DNA from: Calycina herbarum
Lineage: Eukaryota; Ascomycota; Leotiomycetes; Helotiales; Pezizellaceae
NCBI GenBank assembly: GCA_001414485.1
Contig: LLEY01000023.1
Span: forward strand, 62,001-126,000
Direction: 5' to 3'
Length of the DNA: 64,000 nucleotides
Shown here piece by piece: positions 35,309-46,405 of this stretch; within the stretch, counting starts at the first letter, position 1; every line of letters begins with the position of its first letter. The notes beneath the pieces are model-generated. The model saw only the letters and a program-made list of their open reading frames with translations, was not told the origin of the DNA and did not search any database. The position numbers were made by a program, and so were the translations under genes.

Positions 35309-37218
35309 TGTTGTTATTAATAAGTAAAAGAGTGTCTAAAAAGGGGGGAAATCAAGGAATTTTCTCAAAAAGCTCAGATTATAAAAAAAAGTAGGCAAAT
35401 TCAAGCTTAACTCGTAACTCACTGTAATTAAGTGAAAAATTGAAGTTTTCAGTAAAAATAAGAAGTGGAACATAGGAATAAGAAGGCGTTTTCTTTAATT
35501 TTTCAAGTACGAATCGCACTGCTTTTAGTTACTAAGTCCAGTGCTATGAATTTTGTCTAGTAGATTGCATTTTAACGCATTATACAAATAAGTGAGCTGG
35601 ATAGTCAACCTCGTTGAGTGCTCTACTCTTACGAATAGCTCTCTCTTTTTATATTATACTTTCAGACCTACCACGTAGTATCAAAACTTTGATCTTGAAC
35701 TTTATCTATAACAAACTCCATTTTTGGTTTGGGCTGTTGTCTATACGTAGGATTATGATTAGAAAGTAAGAGAAACTTTGAAATTCCAGATTTCATACAT
35801 TTTCTGAGTATTTTGGATAAAAATGAAATGATTGAGCTGATAATCGACGTCAAGGGAGGTAAGCGAGCGCGACTTAAATAGCATCAAAACTTCTTTATGC
35901 CTTAACATCATAAACTTATTAGTACATTTGACCGACTCACAAATTGCAGCAGGAAGCGGTCAATAATAACTCTCAACACTTTGGAAATCTAGCATCTCGA
36001 ATCAAAGGCATCTATTCTAAATACTTCAAGAAACAGTAGCCCAAACCTCAACTTCTTCGGTACTTCTTGGTCCTCGAAATCCGATTCGTAATCCTCTCAA
36101 GGCCTCATCAGCAGCAGCTGCTGTATTTTCTTCCTACATCTTCTCTTAGATAACTTCTTCAGACCACGCCCGGCCAGAATTTGCTTGTGGGATTCTTTTA
36201 TTCCATGAATGAACATCATTCTCTCGCGTCCCATGAACTGTCGGAATTGCGCCACAACCATCCCGAGTTGTTAGTATTTTAAATAATGATTTGATAACAG
36301 AATTAAGATAGTGTCTTTACGAAAAAACCTACTGAGACGTTATTATATCAAACGCAGCCCGATATATATTAGAAGATTTATTTTTCATTTATTTTTCAAA
36401 AAGTCCAAATGATTAAGAATGCAATCATCACCACAGTAGAAGAACTCTTAAGATATCAGTTTCTCCGGATCGAAAGAGAAGGCCGAGTTTAGGAACCGAG
36501 TCTTGATGTCTGAACTTAATGACATTTCTGCAAAAGAAAGAAACGAAGAGATGAATCTTTATTTGACGATTAGATTGTGGAAATAGTTACAAAGAACTGG
36601 AGTCTGAATACTTTTAAGAGAAGCAGAAAGCTACCAACCCACCTATTCCAGGATTCATTCATTCACTTCCCAGACTTTCATCGCTACAAACCCTAAATTA
36701 CAAGCTGTCGGGAGAACGGTTCATGCAGACTCAATACAGTTTAATGAGTTTTTCGACGCATGGAATTCTCGAACCATGAGCGGGATGCAGTACTTCCAAG
36801 CGAAAGAGAAAGCGCAAGATTCATATTTGGGCCCACAGAAAGTGTTATTTTACTCTGGGCACTTTATAAATAACTGATTCTTTGGTGTGTTGATAGTAAG
36901 AATTTGTCACAGCTATCAAAGCCGGCGAGAAGTAAGAATGTACATGGAATTTTGAAAACTTCAGGACTTGAACAAAGCGTACATAATGTGGAACTGTCTT
37001 CAATGGGTTCTCAAGTGTTACTATATGAGCCGGAAAACTGGAGTGGGTGCTGTTTATTACAAAGCTCTAATTTATTAGAACTAGAAAGCAAAGAAAATGG
37101 AAAATAAATCATGGTGTTTGGAACTGGGAAAATAACAATGAAGCGATGTAGTAATGTAGAGAGAAAGGAATTACTGAAACATAGAAGCCTGATTTGTCCC
37201 CAAGTTTCCAGCGCTTAT
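35309..37218. other. Intergenic, no supported gene
   Basis: About 1.9 kb of AT-rich sequence. Small frames such as 36,904-37,107 (67 codons) show no domain or splice context I can defend. Confidence 0.5.
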
Positions 37219-37392
37219 TTATTCGAGAAAAAAAAATCTGCAAACAGAAGAACCGAATTGAGCAACAAATTCAAGAGAAAATAATGAGATCTGTTCTTCC
37301 AGCGTAATTTTTTCGAGAAGGGCATCAATGTCAACCTCAACTTGAGGAACTGACCCTTCTGCCAGGGCTTCTGCTAATGCTGTTGCTACCAT
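37219..37392 (-). pseudogene. Truncated GH3 beta-glucosidase N-terminus (57 codons)
   Basis: The ATG at 37,392 opens a 57-codon frame ending at a TAA (37,219-37,221). Residues about 20-37 (EVDIDALLEKITLEEQISL) have the look of the conserved start of intracellular-type fungal GH3 beta-glucosidases, where the next residues should lead into the FWHT and SDGPNG motifs. Here the frame instead runs into unrelated sequence and a stop. Upstream, a GTAAGT (37,541) and a TTTTAG (37,433) could delimit a 5'-UTR intron, so the relic may keep part of its promoter and leader. No further GH3 sequence is recognised nearby. Judgement from memory of the family; an alignment was not possible. Confidence 0.55.
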
Positions 37393-37542
37393 AGTAGTAG
37401 TAGAATAGGGGCGAGTAGAGAGCCACTTGTGCCTAAAATGGAGAAATGGATTGAAGAGTTGAAGAGAAGAAGAGAAGAGAAGCTCACAGGAAAAGCATAA
37501 GAATAGGAAGATTTCCAGCTTCAGCTTGTGTGTTGACTTACC

Positions 37543-38058
37543 GTTGAACCTTGAGCGGCAGTGTTGGTCTTGATACTACTGAGCGGGGATCGTGAATTCT
37601 TGAAGCTGCAGGTATTCCGACGGCCTGAGGTTTGGAGCCTTCAGCCCGCTCGCATGCGCGTATAACTGAGACTATCCACGTGACGTATACTCAACCACCC
37701 CCCTATATTAGGCGAACAGATAAACAACTACAAATATACTGCCTCCGCAAGCAACTACCCTTTCTTCTCTGCCTGCTCTTATTTTTCTCAACCAAAACAC
37801 TAGCTTAACTAGGGTAGCTGCAATCTAAGTTTATGTCGCAATTTCAAGAACTAGCATAGTATTATTATGATTTAAGAATAGTATGTTTATTCGATTAAAA
37901 ATCAAAACCTGAAAATGAAGAAAAAACCAACAAATGAAAACCTGAAATCCAAACCCAAAATCAGAACAAAAGAAAGTTAACCAAGCAAAACGACCAAGTA
38001 CCTGAAATTCCAAACACAATAAATAAGAAGATAAGAGATTATCCAGAAGCTCCTTGGT
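37543..38058. other. Intergenic, no gene seen
   Basis: Possible promoter of the GH3 relic and the 3' flank of the protease pseudogene. No structure of note apart from an AT-rich stretch at 37,800-38,000. Confidence 0.45.
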
Positions 38059-40649
38059 CTATCCCGACCCATTGCATTTCAAATTTTCCGGGGCGCCAAC
38101 TTTTACAACGGCATTGCGTACGCAACTACGTTGGAAGACACCTGTGCGAAACTTGGCCGTCCACTCCCTCCCATCGCTCCCTAACCCGTATTGAAAATCC
38201 CAGGTGTCAGGCAGGAGGGCGCACTCGGGATTGAGTGCGCTTTTAAGAGCAGTTCCATGATCCGCACTGTCCAAACCGTGTCCCCAGACAGTGTAATCGT
38301 TAAAGGCCAGCTTGTATGTACTGTCACACCCGGCCTTCTTCCCATCCTCGGCTGGCTGGCGGGTGGCTTGCGGCTCGATGCGATAGGTGGTGTCTCCAAC
38401 CTTGATCGAACCACCGGCCTTGTAGTTTTCGGGGTTTTTGGGATCGTTCCCGTCACAGCCGTTGACCAGAATATCCAAGAGGTACTTCTGACAGTCGTCG
38501 GCGTTTGGCTTGAAAATACCAGGCGTCCCATCCATCGCAATAACGACATCCTCATGGTGCCCTCGTTGTATCGGCGCCCAAGAGATCCCGAGTTGTGGTC
38601 CAGCGTGCCTTGCTGCACGGCGGTGGGACAAAAGTCCTTTTGGATGCGATCCTTCAATTCGGCTTGGGCCACGTATTTTCGGGCCGTGAGACCCGAGCAT
38701 GTCGGTCCAGCTTGAGCGGGTGGGGGAGGAGGTGGGGGAGGAGGTGGTGGTGGCGGCGGTGTTTGTGCGATCCCCGGGTTATCTTTCTCCGTGACACCAT
38801 TCCAGACGACCCGGATATCTGGGACCCGAGGCCAGCTTCCTTTATCCGATTGCAAGTAGTCCCGTATGCTCTTGACTAACTTGCCATCGCTGGTATCAAA
38901 GGGGGGTGGCTGGTACGACAGGAGGTTAGCAACCTCGCCGGCAACGATGGGCGTGGCAAACGAAGTTCCCCTAATGGTCAGTGGTGTGTTGCCGGACTTG
39001 GGCATGCAGGTGACACCATCTCCCGGAGCGTGTATAGAGACATGGGGACCACGCTGCGAGAAGTCGGATACGGCCCCGTCAAAGGTTGTTGATCCAACGA
39101 CAACCAACGGATAATCGGGACCTTCAAAGATGGCTGGCACACTATCGACATTTCCTCGCCCCGGTTGCCGTGCGTGATTGCCCGCCGCAACAAACATGGG
39201 AACGTCCATGCCGAGAAGCCTCTTGACAACACGCTGGAGCTGTGTCTGCATCATGCTGTTCGGGCTGTATATAGAACCGGTCATCGACATACTGATCACG
39301 CTCTTCTTCCTTCGTTCGGGCCTTGCCTTGATGTCGTCCACGATCAACTTCAGCGCCCATACTATTTGGGGAAGTGTCAACCTAGCGATTTGGACTACAA
39401 CCAGCTTAGCCTGCTTTGTGGCGCCGTACTTCTTTCCCACTGCTTTGCTAGCGGTACAGGTGGGGTGCGAGTTTGGTCGTGGGTCATCCCAAGGCTTAAG
39501 ACCAAGGTCGTTCGCCGCTGGCGTCTGGAGATGTTGGTCATCCGGAACTACACGAGGAAACTCCTGCATGATCAGTATGGGTTAGCCCAACTTTCTTGCT
39601 GATATAAATAGATATATATATATGTGTGTGTGTATATTTGAACTGAAAAGGGGAAGGCTTACATCTGCTTGGTCTTTGAAAGCCACTCCGCTCTCAAGAT
39701 GGTACACGTAGCTGTCTTGCCCGCTACGCCCCTCGTAAACATAGTCCTTGACTTGTTTCAAAGGAAGCGAGCTAAAAGAATGGTTGATGGTTATTATTAT
39801 GCCACCGAATATATAAAGGACGCTTACCTCGGCTGGCTCAGAATGACCAGCTCGCTAACGGCATAGGATTGTGTAGTAGCTGAGGTCTCTTTTTACTTTG
39901 GCATTGGAGAGTTTGGCTGCAGGGGAGGGAAGCGGAGGCAGGTTGTGTGGAGGCAGATAATGGTCTTCTTCAACCACTTCTTCTTCTTCAACGGCACTCA
40001 CGCCTGGTTCTTTCCTAGTCTGGTCGCGCTGAGAGTCGGTCACTGCGAAGAATAGAATGAGTAAATCGACTGCTTCTCGCTTTTCTCGGGTGGAGGAAAG
40101 TAGGTGCAAAGGGTACTCACTGTTGGCTGACCAGAATATAATTGTACTCTCCATTATGAGTGGAGGCTCTACAGATCCTTCGCCAACGAGGTTCTTTAGG
40201 AATTGTTCCGTCTTGTCGGTTTCACCCTTGTTGCCGCCGTCCCGCGGGAAGACCACAGACCATTTGACTTCATCTCGTTCGGATAGTCATTGAACCGCAG
40301 CCGTATCGCGAGCATTCACATTGGCACTCGTAGGTTGTTCCGGGGGATGGAACTCGACAACACTCTCGACATCAGGGTAGGCTCGTAACTTGGAAGCTTC
40401 ATCAGGAGAGGCTTCCACGGTCCATGAAATCAGTTGATCTTTGAGGTTCGTCCAGGGTAAGAGGTCGTCGGTGCCAACAATGTCCTTGACAAAGTCGCTA
40501 GTCTTGGAAGTTTCGGTGCCGTTTTTTGGAAAGATTGTATAGAATGTATTGCCCGGGGTAGGCTGTCTGTCGAGTCGAGGTAGGTTAGAAGCTAGAGCGC
40601 AGCTGATAAGGCAAAGGACAGACGTAAAGAGAAGTAATGGAGAATGCAT
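38059..40649 (-). pseudogene. Secreted subtilisin-like (S8) protease with C-terminal 8-Cys module, disrupted
   Basis: The ATG at 40,649 starts a clear signal peptide (MHSPLLLFTSVLCLISCALA). A prodomain-like region, a KR site (AKVKRD), the catalytic region, a run of about 14 prolines, and the eight-Cys module shared with the gene at 43,054 follow. Exons: 40,649-40,121, 40,042-39,828, 39,771-39,663 and 39,563-38,059; all introns have good GT..AG ends, and one carries a (TA)/(TG) repeat. Active site: Ser in GTSFATP (about 38,965), oxyanion Asn in AAGN, and His in SHPTC instead of HGT. The Asp motif reads LESG (Glu codon 39,693-39,695). Lesions: an in-frame TGA at 40,287-40,289; a 1-nt shift near 39,870-39,880 before SELVILSQP; and a 1-nt loss near 38,553-38,558 at the module start. 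The reading frame continues recognisably after each. Sequencing error for one lesion is possible, for three less so. Confidence 0.85.
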
Positions 40650-41336
40650 GATGAGAAGCCGAAATTGACAGGTGTGGAATGAAATTGATGAGAGCGTTGA
40701 TATTTCCTGGACTGGTGGAACAAGACGGGACTATATAGAGCTGCCATTGTCCTACGATGGAAGGATTGCATCTATTTCCATATCCAACAAGTCTTCCACG
40801 ATATCTGAACGGGAACAACATCGGATTATTGGAAGTGGATTGAGTGCATACCTTGATCCGAATCCTTCGACCTTCTCCAAGGATTCATCCATGATGTGAT
40901 ATTGAGCCAGCGGTAATTAGCAGGATCGACAAGAACGAGGCGAGGTTAACGCGATAAGTTGTATGTGTTATGTTGGATGTTTTGTGTAGAGGGCAAAGGC
41001 AGTGCAGCCGACCGAGGACGGGGGGTTCGACACTGGGTGGCGGCTAAAACCTTGGCGTTCGTATAGGACCAACAGCCCTATAATTTAAGTGGAGCAAAAA
41101 CATTCTGCTACCTATACAAAACCTCCTCCCTGTTCGATATCCAACACCAATTTTAAGAAATAACGCTATGCTAAGTCTCCGAGCGCCACTGCTATGACGT
41201 CTTTTAGAAGCAGTGCAATGAGACCTGATTCATTGACAAGTACAGTTACATTTTCGCTGGAACAAAGTCCAGTTTTTTGTGAGGTGATTAAAAGTACATG
41301 TATGTTCTAGATTGAAACAGCTATTGAGCCTTGAGA
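40650..41336. other. Intergenic between protease relic and ATPase-like gene
   Basis: No gene supported. It should hold the protease promoter (minus strand) and the 3' UTR of the gene at 41,337. A TATA-like TATATAG lies at 40,732, but on the strand that does not serve the protease. Confidence 0.45.
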
Positions 41337-42500
41337 TCAATCTAGAACTATTTCTCCTGTGGACCATGGTGCCGGGCCTCGACGCATAAACTCGGCAGCC
41401 CCTTTTGCGGAAACCACCTGCACTGTGGCATCGACAGGTAAAATGGGTGGGACACTGCCAAGATATTCCTTCAAAGTCGACACTAAAAACTCCATGAAAT
41501 CCCCGTAGACCTTGTCACCTGTAACCAGAATCTTTGTTGGCCTAGGGAAGAGGGGAAACTCTGTCATAACGGCTAACAGTACGTCTTTTACGTTAGCCCA
41601 ATAATCACACGCTCTTGCTCCGTATCCAGGAATGGCATTGCTGCCGAGAGTGAAGTTCTCAACCCGTCGATAGTGTGGCTCCCACGCGGCCTCAGCGACA
41701 GATATTTCGGCTAGCGAGACAGTAAGGGCACTTTGGCTGTAGTGTACTGCGAGCACCGTCTCTTGTGGCAACTGTATCCTCTCCTCCTGGCATTTCTCCT
41801 CGTCCTGCCAATGCTCGCATATACCGAGACCGTGTCCAGCATACGCCGTCGCCGTCTCCCAGAGAATGGGTTTGAACTGTTTCTTCGGAGTTATATATTT
41901 GATACCGGTATAATTAGCGGCGTCTTCGAGGTCGTCTTGGTAGAGCGCAACGAGATGGCTTGAGGTAAAAACAGCCTCGTAAATGCTAATGTCAAAGTCT
42001 GCCTCCAACTGGGACCGTAGGTGTTCGATGACTTGAGCAAGAACACCAACTTCATACGAAGCCGGGAGTCCAGCCACTTTAAGAGCCAACCGGGCAGCTT
42101 TCCGAGGCATGTCGGCCCAGTACTGCCCATCATTCTGGTATGGGGGACTGAGTGATGATATGTTAGCGCTTGATTCAAGCGAGAAGTGAACATGACGGTC
42201 AACATACGCATTGTGCTTCGAAGATTCCAAAGACAACTTTGCCATAACCTGCCGATAAAGATAACCTCCATTATAAACTCGAGTGTGAGTCTCCAATTGC
42301 CCATTTGCGGCCTCGAAAATGACAGCCGCAGCTCCGTAAGAGCTCTGGAGACTGAAGCCAACACTAGAGTTGGCCTTCCATCTCAGTTCTGACTCTGCGA
42401 GAGCGAGGAACGGCTGTTGTTGGTGTTCCCCAGAGGAGGATGTAAAGGAAGCTAACAAAATGGTAGGAAGGTAAGCCAACAGGCCTAAAACAGAATGCAT
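41337..42500 (-). CDS. Secreted Hsp70/actin-like ATPase-fold protein (387 aa)
   Basis: Single exon, ATG at 42,500. Residues 1-18 or so (MHSVLGLLAYLPTILLASFT) form a signal peptide or N-terminal anchor. The body resembles a large Pezizomycotina family of Hsp70-like proteins. It has a middle motif AYAGHGLGICEHWQDEEKC, a VLAVHYSQSALTVSLAEI strand pair, the segment PRPTKILVTGDKVYGDFMEF (the phosphate/adenosine-loop region) and the end VVSAKGAAEFMRRGPAP. The N-terminal ATPase phosphate-1 loop is not evident: SSYGAAAVIFE sits where it should be. Nucleotide binding may therefore be lost. N-glycosylation sequons occur (NSS, NIS, NYT, NFT). Most relatives I know are cytosolic; the signal peptide is the odd feature. 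It is divergent from the SGNH hydrolase with 553 bp between the starts. Confidence 0.68.
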   Translation of the reverse strand: MHSVLGLLAYLPTILLASFTSSSGEHQQQPFLALAESELRWKANSSVGFSLQSSYGAAAVIFEAANGQLETHTRVYNGGYLYRQVMAKLSLESSKHNAYVDRHVHFSLESSANISSLSPPYQNDGQYWADMPRKAARLALKVAGLPASYEVGVLAQVIEHLRSQLEADFDISIYEAVFTSSHLVALYQDDLEDAANYTGIKYITPKKQFKPILWETATAYAGHGLGICEHWQDEEKCQEERIQLPQETVLAVHYSQSALTVSLAEISVAEAAWEPHYRRVENFTLGSNAIPGYGARACDYWANVKDVLLAVMTEFPLFPRPTKILVTGDKVYGDFMEFLVSTLKEYLGSVPPILPVDATVQVVSAKGAAEFMRRGPAPWSTGEIVLD

Positions 42501-43053
42501 GTTTCTTGGCGTGAAAAGAATTTTTAGAATTTTGGAAGAGATTGTTGCGTAAGATTGTTACGAGTGAGTTTTTAGTGAGTTGGTGTTGGTTCAGAGGGCG
42601 TTTGGGGACTCTTTATTCGGCAGGACTTTGGCGGCGCAGTACGGCGTTAACGAAGGATTTTGGTGGGGTATGGCCGGGTGCCGTAGGGCTACGGGTTGCT
42701 GCCAACAACAGGGGTCAATAGACACCAACACTCAGAATGACATACTGATGGAAGTCCTCCAATTTCCTTGAGAAGGTCTGTATAACTAGACCTAGTTCTT
42801 AGCGATCCTACGAGGCTTTCGAGTTCTTTTTATAGCGCATACTTTTGCATAGCAGTGGTTTCTTCGCATACTGTCATATTCAGTGGTTAAGCGAGTTGGA
42901 AAGGGGCACATATAGAGGTATATATACTTTTGTTAGAGAATTAGAATTCATCAAAGCCTAATAATACTGCTCTTGCTACATTGTCCTTTTATCCACTCTT
43001 TTCTTCTACCTGCTGTTTTCTTTTACTTCTCTTTTACCTGCCGTACTTCCACA
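42501..43053. promoter_or_regulatory. Divergent promoter region for the ATPase-like and SGNH genes
   Basis: 553 bp between two divergent starts. On the SGNH side a TATA-like GTATATATAC lies at 42,918-42,927, about 130 bp before the ATG. A long C/T-rich leader (42,975-43,050) follows, which is typical of highly expressed fungal genes. No coding sequence is supported here. Confidence 0.55.
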
Positions 43054-45044
43054 ATGGGATTTTCTTGCATTTGCAACTCATCTGCTATCCTCACGATTCT
43101 ATGCCTTGTGCAGTCTGTTTTATCAATTCCGCATATTTCCTACCAACAAGAAACTGAGAATCTCAAAAGAGCGGACACATTTGAATGGTCGGTCATCGGA
43201 GATTCATGGGCCTCTGGCGTTGCTTATAACGCCAGCAATGTATGGGGTCCCAAGGACAGAGAAGCATGCTACCGCAGTAAAGAGTCCTGGGGGGCCCAAA
43301 TGAGCAATGATAATTCCTGGCGTAGTGCCGAACTTCAAAACTTCAACTTTGCTGCTTGTGGCGGCACCTTGATGAATGATCTCAAGCGTCAGATGACAGA
43401 AAGAGCCGGCCTTCCCACAGTCGTTTGGGGCATGTTCGGAGGCAACGACGCCTTTTTTGGTGCCATAGCTCGAGCTTGCATTTACCAGCCCCCCTCAACA
43501 GATCATCCCTTCGGTTGGGGTAAACCTTGGGATGAGGACCCGGACGGGATGGGCGTGTGCAAGCAGAATCTGAAGCTGGCCGATGACTACTTGAACGACC
43601 CCGCGTCTTTTCGCAAAGCACTTACGGGTGCTCTGAATGATATCTTTGAAATTGCCCAGGATGAAAAGCACAAGAAACCCCACTTCGACCTATATCTCAG
43701 CTCGTATGTGCGTTTCTTCGACGACACCACAGATGCTTGTGACAAGTGGAGTTTTGCCCACGACAAAATCAGTGTCGGTCACCCCAAGCTTGTCAAGGGT
43801 CTTAGAAAGGAAATCAACGATATGGTTCAAAAGGCAAACAACATCCAGGCCGACGTGATCAAGAATTATCAGATACCGGCTCCGAAGCTCGCCAACTACA
43901 ACGTTCGCAACTTTCAGCCTGATAACCTGTTTGCCGGACACCGCTTCTGCGAGCCGAACCGTACGTTAGAGGACCAGTTTTACCACAAGAATCTTTGGTT
44001 GTGGAATCTGCAGTACAATGATGAGCAGAAGGGGGAACAAGCAGGAGTGGTGATGACCGACAATGGTGTTTCATTCATGGGGAGCCCAGCAGGCGTCGAT
44101 GTGACAAAAGGTTTCACAACGGTACTGGGTATTGACAACAACCCTAGGTCCCCAATTCCAGATGGAAGTGATCCTAATACTCAGCAATATGGTTTTGGCT
44201 GGACCGCTCGTCCCTTCCATCCCAAGTTCGATGGTAATACAGCTCTTGCGAACTCTTTCATTCAGAAAATGAGAGATGACAAGATCGATGGCGTTAAAAC
44301 AGTAGATACACCACCAAACCCGACGCCATCATCACCATCGGTGCACCAGAAGCGAAAAGAGTGCTACGGACTGGAAAAGAATAAGTACATCAGCCGCGAC
44401 GGTGCCAAGGATATTATCGAGAATAAGTTTTGTCCAGAAGCTATTAAGGCGGGACCAATCGAGCGCAAATATAATGATGGCACTCCGGAAGAGGTTACCA
44501 TCAGATTGCAAGGTCCAGGAAGCTTCAAGCCAAGCATTGAGGACTGCAAAAACTATCTTCTCGGTATCTTGATTGACGGCTGCGATGTCGCTAACCACCC
44601 TGAAAACTACAAAGGAGGTGGGAAGCAAACAATCGACGATGTTGTGTACGAGATTCAGCCAAGTAGTTTAAGGCAGCCGGCAGAAAAGGGGAAACAAGGT
44701 GGATGCGATTCAACGTACAAGTTGGTTTTCAACGAATATACGATCTGGGGCCACGGGTAAGTCAACGCTATATCCTAATACGTTCGCCACCAATTCTTTC
44801 AAAAACAAATGCTGATTTTAGATATGATAGTTGGGACAGTTCAGATCACGGCTCTGCGTTGTATGGTCAATTGAAAGGCTGTGCTATATTGCCTGATACT
44901 TGGCATTTCGACTATGGGCTTGGGGACGATGGACGTGAATGGACTGCCAAGTTTCGAACCGGGGTCTTTCAGAAGAAATGCGTAGGACATGCTGGAAATG
45001 CGGCGGGTGCTCAGACTGGTTTTGGATGCAATGGCTCTGGTTGA
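43054..45044 (+). CDS. Secreted SGNH/GDSL hydrolase with C-terminal 8-Cys module (638 aa)
   Basis: Exons 43,054-44,756 and 44,831-45,044; the intron begins GTAAGT. The acceptor at 44,830 is chosen over the one at 44,821 because it aligns the module with the protease copy without a gap. The upstream in-frame extension has no ATG. Residues 1-24 are a signal peptide, followed by a short propeptide ending at a Kex2-type KR (38-39). Catalytic blocks: GDSW (Ser51), CGGT (block II), GGND (129-132), and a late HP motif in RPFHPKFDG (His389). The Asp normally three residues before that His is Arg here, as far as I can see. A Pro/Ser linker (about 417-433) with a second KR leads to the module from about Cys437 to the end. 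The module has eight Cys conserved with the subtilisin relic. The likely role is a secreted esterase/lipase; the substrate is unknown. Confidence 0.85.
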
Positions 45045-46405
45045 ATACTTTCTCTTTTTATTTTGGTTATTTCTTCGGAGTTTTCATATCCGTACCTGTA
45101 CTTTGACTAGATTTGGTGTATTTCATTCGGTTAGCATATACATCATTTGTAGACTATTAGATACTCTTTTAAAGAGCGTTCAAAGATTCCAGAAACAATT
45201 AAGAATAACTTTATTATACAGAGCAAAAGAAGCAATCCAAGTTCGGTGAGAAAAAAAAAGATAGATAGGAAAGATGAGGAAAAAAAGAGATGGGGAAGAA
45301 CATACTAGCTGACATCCAAAGTGCTATTATCAGTACCCATAAGATTAGAATCGCTCTTTGCAAAACGAAACAAGCAATCGCATCAGGTGCCAAAAACTAG
45401 AGAGAGACATAAACACAAAGACGATGACAAAGATACAGAAATTCTATAGTGTAAACGAAGCCAAAAACAGATAAACGAAACGCATACCAAGTCTTCAACG
45501 CCCGCTACGCCCGCTACGCTACTAAAGTCGCAACCCCGGATATTGTATTTTTATTTGCACCTACCTTCTAAATGTTCGCTGTGTCTTTCTCGGTCCGAAC
45601 ATTAGCTGGACTCTAGATTTCTTGATCTTAGCAATTCCCGAAGAGAAATACACCGATATATGCCACACAGGATTTCGAAGTGGTACTTTAGTCTTTATGG
45701 AAAAGAAAATTATCAGACAATTACGAATTAGACGACGATACAAATTTGAGCTATTCAGTGATCGGAAACTTTGTGTGATAGTAAGCATCTCTTTTAGTGG
45801 AGCGGGGAGAGGTGGGTTGAACCTTTGGCCCGAAGAAGAATATAATACTAGATACTAGGAAAATACCGCCAATCGGATGCCTTCCAAGGGATATGCTGAC
45901 GGCAAGGCCCGGCTATTGATCCTCGGATCCTTCCAACAGCATGGTTGCGTCTGCAGACGAACATGCAAGAGCATTTCCATCTTGAAGAAAACCGCCAACA
46001 ATTGATGCTTTGGTACCTTGAATCAGAAAATTACACGCTATATATAAGCTGACCAAGCTCGCTCAAGCGCCATTGCAGCTTGAAGGATCACATCTTCACT
46101 GGTAGAAAATCCTCGTATCTATTTTAGTATAAGAAAAACTTGCTATTATACTTAGACAGTATCAGATCGTAATATGTAGCTATGAAAAAAGAAGCCGCTA
46201 CACGATACAGGTAGGTCTTTCGAGATACTATATAGTAATGACAAGGGAGGTCCGCTTAGAATACGACGAGAAAATATGTTAAAACGAGGAGACTACGAGA
46301 ATATGTCTGTAAGAAAATAAATCGAAAGAAAAAAAGTGTTACTAATACCAAATCGTTGAACTGATTTGAGAGATCTGATTCATCTGAGACACAGTAGTCT
46401 GTAAT
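45045..46405. other. Intergenic, no gene seen
   Basis: 3' flank of the SGNH gene, then about 1.2 kb with no supported coding sequence. A frame of 78 codons at 45,622-45,858 has no defensible features. Confidence 0.5.

Noticed and set aside
36904..37107. 67-codon plus-strand frame
   Set aside because: No recognisable motif, no splice partner, AT-rich surroundings; not distinguishable from chance.
38191..38715. 174-codon plus-strand frame over the protease C-terminal region
   Set aside because: It is a shadow of the minus-strand protease and module coding sequence; the opposite strand shows homology, signal peptide and splice sites.
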